The notes beneath the pieces are model-generated. The model was not told the DNA's origin, ran no database searches, and saw nothing but the letters and a program-made list of their open reading frames with translations. Below, piece by piece: positions 6,995-8,171 of a stretch of 8,171 nucleotides of DNA. Source of the DNA: an uncultured Eubacteriales bacterium (GTDB lineage Bacteria > Bacillota > Clostridia > Christensenellales > Pumilibacteraceae). The stretch spans positions 1-8,171 of the forward strand of contig USNB01000050.1 in the NCBI GenBank assembly GCA_900555875.1. Reading direction: 5' to 3'. A program made the translations under genes and the position numbers. The first letter of the stretch is position 1; each line of letters opens with the position of its first letter.

Positions 6995-8171
6995 ATGGAT
7001 GTCATCAGACGAATAATAAGGATATTGGTTGCCGGTATGTTATCTGCGGCAGTGACGGTGTTTTGCGCGTCCGCAATGCTTACGGATCCCGCGTTCGGAT
7101 TATATGACGGGATATATGAGTCTGACGTTCTTTCCGAGGTTTCGGAGATCCGCAGCGTCTATGATGCGTGCGGCAGACGAATTTATACCGTAAACGGCTG
7201 CGGCAGACTGACGTCTGACATATCCGAGGTCCCCGAGCATACGCTGAACGCTTTTATCGCCGTTGAAGATGCCCGGTTTTACGAGCATGACGGATACGAC
7301 GTCAGGCGAATGATATCCGCGGCGGCAAAGGATATCGCGTCTATGAGCGCGCGCGAGGGAGCATCTACGATCACGCAGCAGCTTGCAAAAAATTTATGGT
7401 TGTCATCCGAAAAAACGCTGTCGCGCAAATTGACGGAACTGACCCTTGCGCGTAAATTGGAACGCGATCTGTCAAAGCGTGAGATACTCGGTCTTTACCT
7501 TGACGCCATATATTTCGGACACGGCGTTTACGGCATAACATCGGCGGCACATATGTATTTCGATACGGATGTAAACGCGCTCGATATCGGGCAGAGCGCA
7601 ATGCTCGCGGGCATCATAAACAATCCGTCGGCATATGATCCATTTACGCATAGAGACGCCGCGGAAGCGCGAAAACGTACCGTTCTGAAGCGTATGCATG
7701 CGTGCGGATATATAACCGAAGCAGAGAAACGCGACGCGATGTCACGCACTCCGCTGTCGGACGCCGCGGTTTGCGAGGATATATTCGCAAGGTATGCCGT
7801 CGGCGGGCGCGACGATGCGTATACGGCGTATTCCGAAGAGATCCAGGATGCGGTAACGAATGCGGTCAGACGTTTTTCCTCCGAACTGCAGGGTACTCTT
7901 GCGTCTGTCGTCGTATTCGATGCGTGTTCCGAGCGGATCGTTGCCGCCGCGGCAAATACTTTCGAGGATATTTCGCGGGTGCGCAGGCAAGCGGGCAGCA
8001 TAGTGAAGCCTATATTGTGTTACGCTCCCGCGCTGGAGACCGGACTGATCACGCCCGTCACTCCCCTGCTGGATAAACCGTTGAAGAAAGGATATTCGCC
8101 GCGCAATTACGGCGGCATATACTATGGTTGGGTCACGGCGACGGAAAGTCTTTGCCGTTCGCTCAACATCC
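6995..8171 (+). CDS. Class A penicillin-binding protein (GT51 transglycosylase / transpeptidase), C-terminus cut by the window
   Basis: Bifunctional peptidoglycan synthase that polymerises glycan strands from lipid II and crosslinks stem peptides; membrane-anchored with its domains outside the cell. 392 codons are present. Basic residues (R5, R6, R9) precede one hydrophobic segment, about 10-29. The GT51 domain shows EDARFYEHDG (91-100, E91 as the catalytic Glu), GASTITQQLAKNL (122-134), RKLTE (144-148, second key Glu), ILGLYLDAIYFGHGVYG (164-180) and LAGIINNPSAYDP (204-216). Motif IV is unusual: family ILExYLN is ILGLYLD. The linker is fairly short. The transpeptidase domain begins near 300, with SxxK as S335-IVK, YSPRNYGG (367-374) and SxN as S389-L-N391; KTG lies beyond the edge. 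The start at 6995 keeps the positive N-terminus; ATG at 7037 is an alternative that would lose it. No clear Shine-Dalgarno. The gene is divergent from miaB and not part of its unit. Confidence 0.95.
   Translation, partial: MDVIRRIIRILVAGMLSAAVTVFCASAMLTDPAFGLYDGIYESDVLSEVSEIRSVYDACGRRIYTVNGCGRLTSDISEVPEHTLNAFIAVEDARFYEHDGYDVRRMISAAAKDIASMSAREGASTITQQLAKNLWLSSEKTLSRKLTELTLARKLERDLSKREILGLYLDAIYFGHGVYGITSAAHMYFDTDVNALDIGQSAMLAGIINNPSAYDPFTHRDAAEARKRTVLKRMHACGYITEAEKRDAMSRTPLSDAAVCEDIFARYAVGGRDDAYTAYSEEIQDAVTNAVRRFSSELQGTLASVVVFDACSERIVAAAANTFEDISRVRRQAGSIVKPILCYAPALETGLITPVTPLLDKPLKKGYSPRNYGGIYYGWVTATESLCRSLNI

Noticed and set aside
7061..7072. Lipoprotein signal at Cys24 of the PBP
   Set aside because: The residues before the Cys are T-V-F, which does not fit a lipobox (small residue at -1); a simple membrane anchor is the better reading.
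7528..8001. 157-codon open frame on the minus strand inside the PBP gene
   Set aside because: Antisense to well-conserved GT51 and transpeptidase coding sequence; Ala/Ser-rich product with no known motif.
1..8171. Frequent short words such as GATATC and ATATCG across the window
   Set aside because: They follow from common ATA, GAT and TCC-type codons in the genes and show no regular spacing or strand pattern that would suggest a repeat family.

Overview
The window is an ordinary-looking bacterial chromosomal segment built around a DNA mismatch repair and tRNA modification cluster. The gene order (miaB, mutS, mutL, miaA, then a methionine gamma-lyase-like 'aluminium resistance' gene), a MutL that carries the endonuclease motifs of MutH-less bacteria, and a MutS with a QLSIF-type clamp motif all point to the Bacillota, most likely a Clostridia-type lineage. 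Base composition is close to balanced by eye. Isoleucine is mostly ATA or ATC and rarely ATT, which hints at an uncultured clostridial group, but I cannot place it more precisely.

Minus strand, read right to left. From about 6905 down to the left edge there is a tightly packed, probably single transcription unit. miaB (start 6892) is followed after 1 nt by mutS (start 5592). mutS overlaps mutL by 4 nt in an ATGA. mutL overlaps miaA by 22 nt. A methionine gamma-lyase family gene then starts 6 nt after the miaA stop and runs off the left edge after 66 codons. No terminator is visible inside the unit. The only convincing promoter is upstream of miaB: TTGCGA, a 17-nt spacer, and an extended TGC-TATAAT. 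It sits so close to the miaB ATG that the mRNA is predicted to be leaderless or nearly so.

Plus strand. A divergent gene starts at 6995 and runs off the right edge. It encodes a class A penicillin-binding protein with a GT51 transglycosylase domain followed by the start of a transpeptidase domain with SxxK and SxN motifs. The 102-nt divergent intergenic region (6893-6994) holds the miaB promoter and a perfect 7-bp inverted repeat whose left arm overlaps the -35 box.

How the genes work together. MutS recognises mismatches and MutL nicks the new strand; both have clamp-binding-like motifs, consistent with a MutH-independent pathway. MiaA and MiaB are the successive enzymes that convert A37 of UNN-reading tRNAs to i6A and then ms2i6A. 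The two pathways are thus interleaved in one coupled transcript. I found no mobile element, CRISPR array, RNA gene or clearly new system. The points most worth a second look are the leaderless-looking miaB start, the inverted repeat over its promoter, and altered residues in the transglycosylase of the divergent PBP.
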